Origin: Halobacteriovorax sp.
Lineage (GTDB): Bacteria; Bdellovibrionota; Bacteriovoracia; Bacteriovoracales; Bacteriovoracaceae
Length of the DNA stretch: 32,981 nucleotides
Reading direction: 5' to 3'
NCBI GenBank assembly: GCA_024686135.1
Contig: JAIBDQ010000020.1
Location: 1 to 32,981, forward strand
The position numbers were made by a program, and so were the translations under genes. Positions 32,288-32,981 of this stretch are shown here, piece by piece. The notes under the pieces are model-generated. The model did no database searches and was not told the origin of the DNA. It worked only from the letters and a program-made list of their open reading frames with translations. Each line of letters begins with the position of its first letter. Position 1 is the stretch's first letter.

Positions 32288-32981
32288 TCCTTAAGATAAT
32301 TATAGACCCCATATGGACCTTCATTCTCTTTTCCCTCTAAGACGACGGAAGGTTTGAACTCAAGCTTATCTATAACTTCATTAATATTAGATACTCCGAC
32401 TGAATGAGGAAAATGCTTGAACATGGATTCATCGTTTAAGGCGTCACCAAAATACAAACACTCTTCCTCACTACAGTCGGTATGGTTTTTTAAAAAGTAC
32501 GAGACGGCGGTGTACTTTGAAATATCCCCACACCAAAAATTTAAATGGACACTAGATTCTGACCAGATAACATTTTCTTTTTTAAAAAATTCCTTTATAC
32601 GATTCTCTCGATCCTTATCGGCCCTAAGCCAACCAAGTTCAATAGCACGGTCAGTTTCCCTTCCAAAAGAATCAGCACTTAACTCTAAATCCTCAACCAC
32701 ATCATAAAGCTTATCAGTCATAGCAATGAGACGACGGGCCTCAATCTCTTCAACTAATAGACGATCATAAAGAGTTCCATCCTCGGCTCTCCAAGAAAGA
32801 TTTCCACCTCCCTCAGAGATAATATGCTTTAAATATGGCACATGAGTTAAAAGGAAATGTGCCCAGGACTTACTTCTCCCGGTGACAATAATAAGAGGAA
32901 TGTTTTGGGATTCTAAATGAGAAACAAGATCAAAAAAAACGGGACCCAACTCTACTCCATGAGTCAAGGTCCCGTCTAAAT
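32275..32981 (-). CDS. HAD-superfamily phosphatase (type IIB/Cof-like), partial at 5' end
   Basis: The true start lies beyond the window. The track start (TTG 32967) is internal, because in-frame codons upstream read L-D-G-T, the second half of HAD motif I (DxDGT), and the two terminal bases fit the nucleophile aspartate codon GAT. Further motifs are motif II in IIVTGRSKSW, an EGGGNLSW segment typical of HAD-IIB caps, and motif IV in YFGDALNDESMF. This points to a sugar-phosphate or similar phosphatase (Cof-, sucrose-phosphatase- or mannosylphosphoglycerate-phosphatase-like). The substrate is unknown. About 235 residues are visible, so only a short N-terminus is missing. Confidence 0.85.
   Translation of the reverse strand, partial: LDGTLTHGVELGPVFFDLVSHLESQNIPLIIVTGRSKSWAHFLLTHVPYLKHIISEGGGNLSWRAEDGTLYDRLLVEEIEARRLIAMTDKLYDVVEDLELSADSFGRETDRAIELGWLRADKDRENRIKEFFKKENVIWSESSVHLNFWCGDISKYTAVSYFLKNHTDCSEEECLYFGDALNDESMFKHFPHSVGVSNINEVIDKLEFKPSVVLEGKENEGPYGVYNYLKDHLK

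Noticed and set aside
1-32981. CRISPR arrays, tRNA or rRNA genes, IS elements, prophage
   Set aside because: No spaced direct repeats, tRNA-like cloverleaf, transposase or phage protein was seen in any frame.

Overview
The window reads as a stretch of a Gram-negative, AT-rich bacterial chromosome. The core genes look conserved, and there are many small exported proteins and lipoproteins that I do not recognise. The low G+C, the PrkA kinase, the long DmdC-type acyl-CoA dehydrogenase and the family-less exported proteins would fit a Bdellovibrio-like organism (Bacteriovoracales/Halobacteriovorax type). This is an inference from general impression; there is no rRNA or other decisive marker. I see no tRNA, rRNA, CRISPR array, insertion sequence or prophage. 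No gene-free stretch exceeds about 205 bases once window-edge partial genes are counted.

Left part (1-15.5 kb), housekeeping: a partial membrane protein coupled to rpiB; ahcY with its own terminator and promoter; a pair made of an APH-fold kinase and an RlmL-like rRNA methyltransferase; a lone protein with PD-(D/E)XK nuclease-like motifs; an acyl-CoA dehydrogenase; a small lipoprotein; a PLP aminotransferase; a gpmI-pfkA glycolytic operon; a stand-alone ComM/ChlI N-terminal-like domain; glutamate dehydrogenase coupled to a secreted eight-cysteine protein; and an unrecognised exported protein.

Middle part (15.6-21.3 kb): a divergent ParA-ParB pair faces a rhodanese-nadA-cysteine desulfurase cluster. 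The latter makes sense as a unit, because NadA needs a [4Fe-4S] cluster and the other two genes can mobilise sulfur. The cluster ends in a lipoprotein that has the outline of a 5'-nucleotidase (UshA-like) phosphoesterase but has lost the visible metal-binding motifs.

Accessory part (21.3-28.8 kb), visibly AT-richer: a putative operon encodes a GT-C-like multi-spanning membrane protein, a radical SAM protein, a membrane-anchored divergent SUMF1/FGE-like protein and a cysteine-rich lipoprotein. A second radical SAM gene is divergent from it. Next to these lie an ankyrin-repeat protein and a coupled exported protein. This is the best candidate for an undescribed system, possibly peptide or protein maturation at the cell envelope, but its function is unknown.

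Right part (28.8-33 kb): prkA is translationally coupled to an RluA-family pseudouridine synthase, converging on a HAD phosphatase cut by the window edge.

Two genome-reading features recur. Two genes appear to start at AUA inside stop-overlaps (ATAG and ATAA), each behind a good Shine-Dalgarno. Three genes without a Shine-Dalgarno have a -10 box placed so that the transcript would begin at, or within three bases of, the ATG (leaderless mRNAs). Standard gene callers would miss or mis-start several of these genes.
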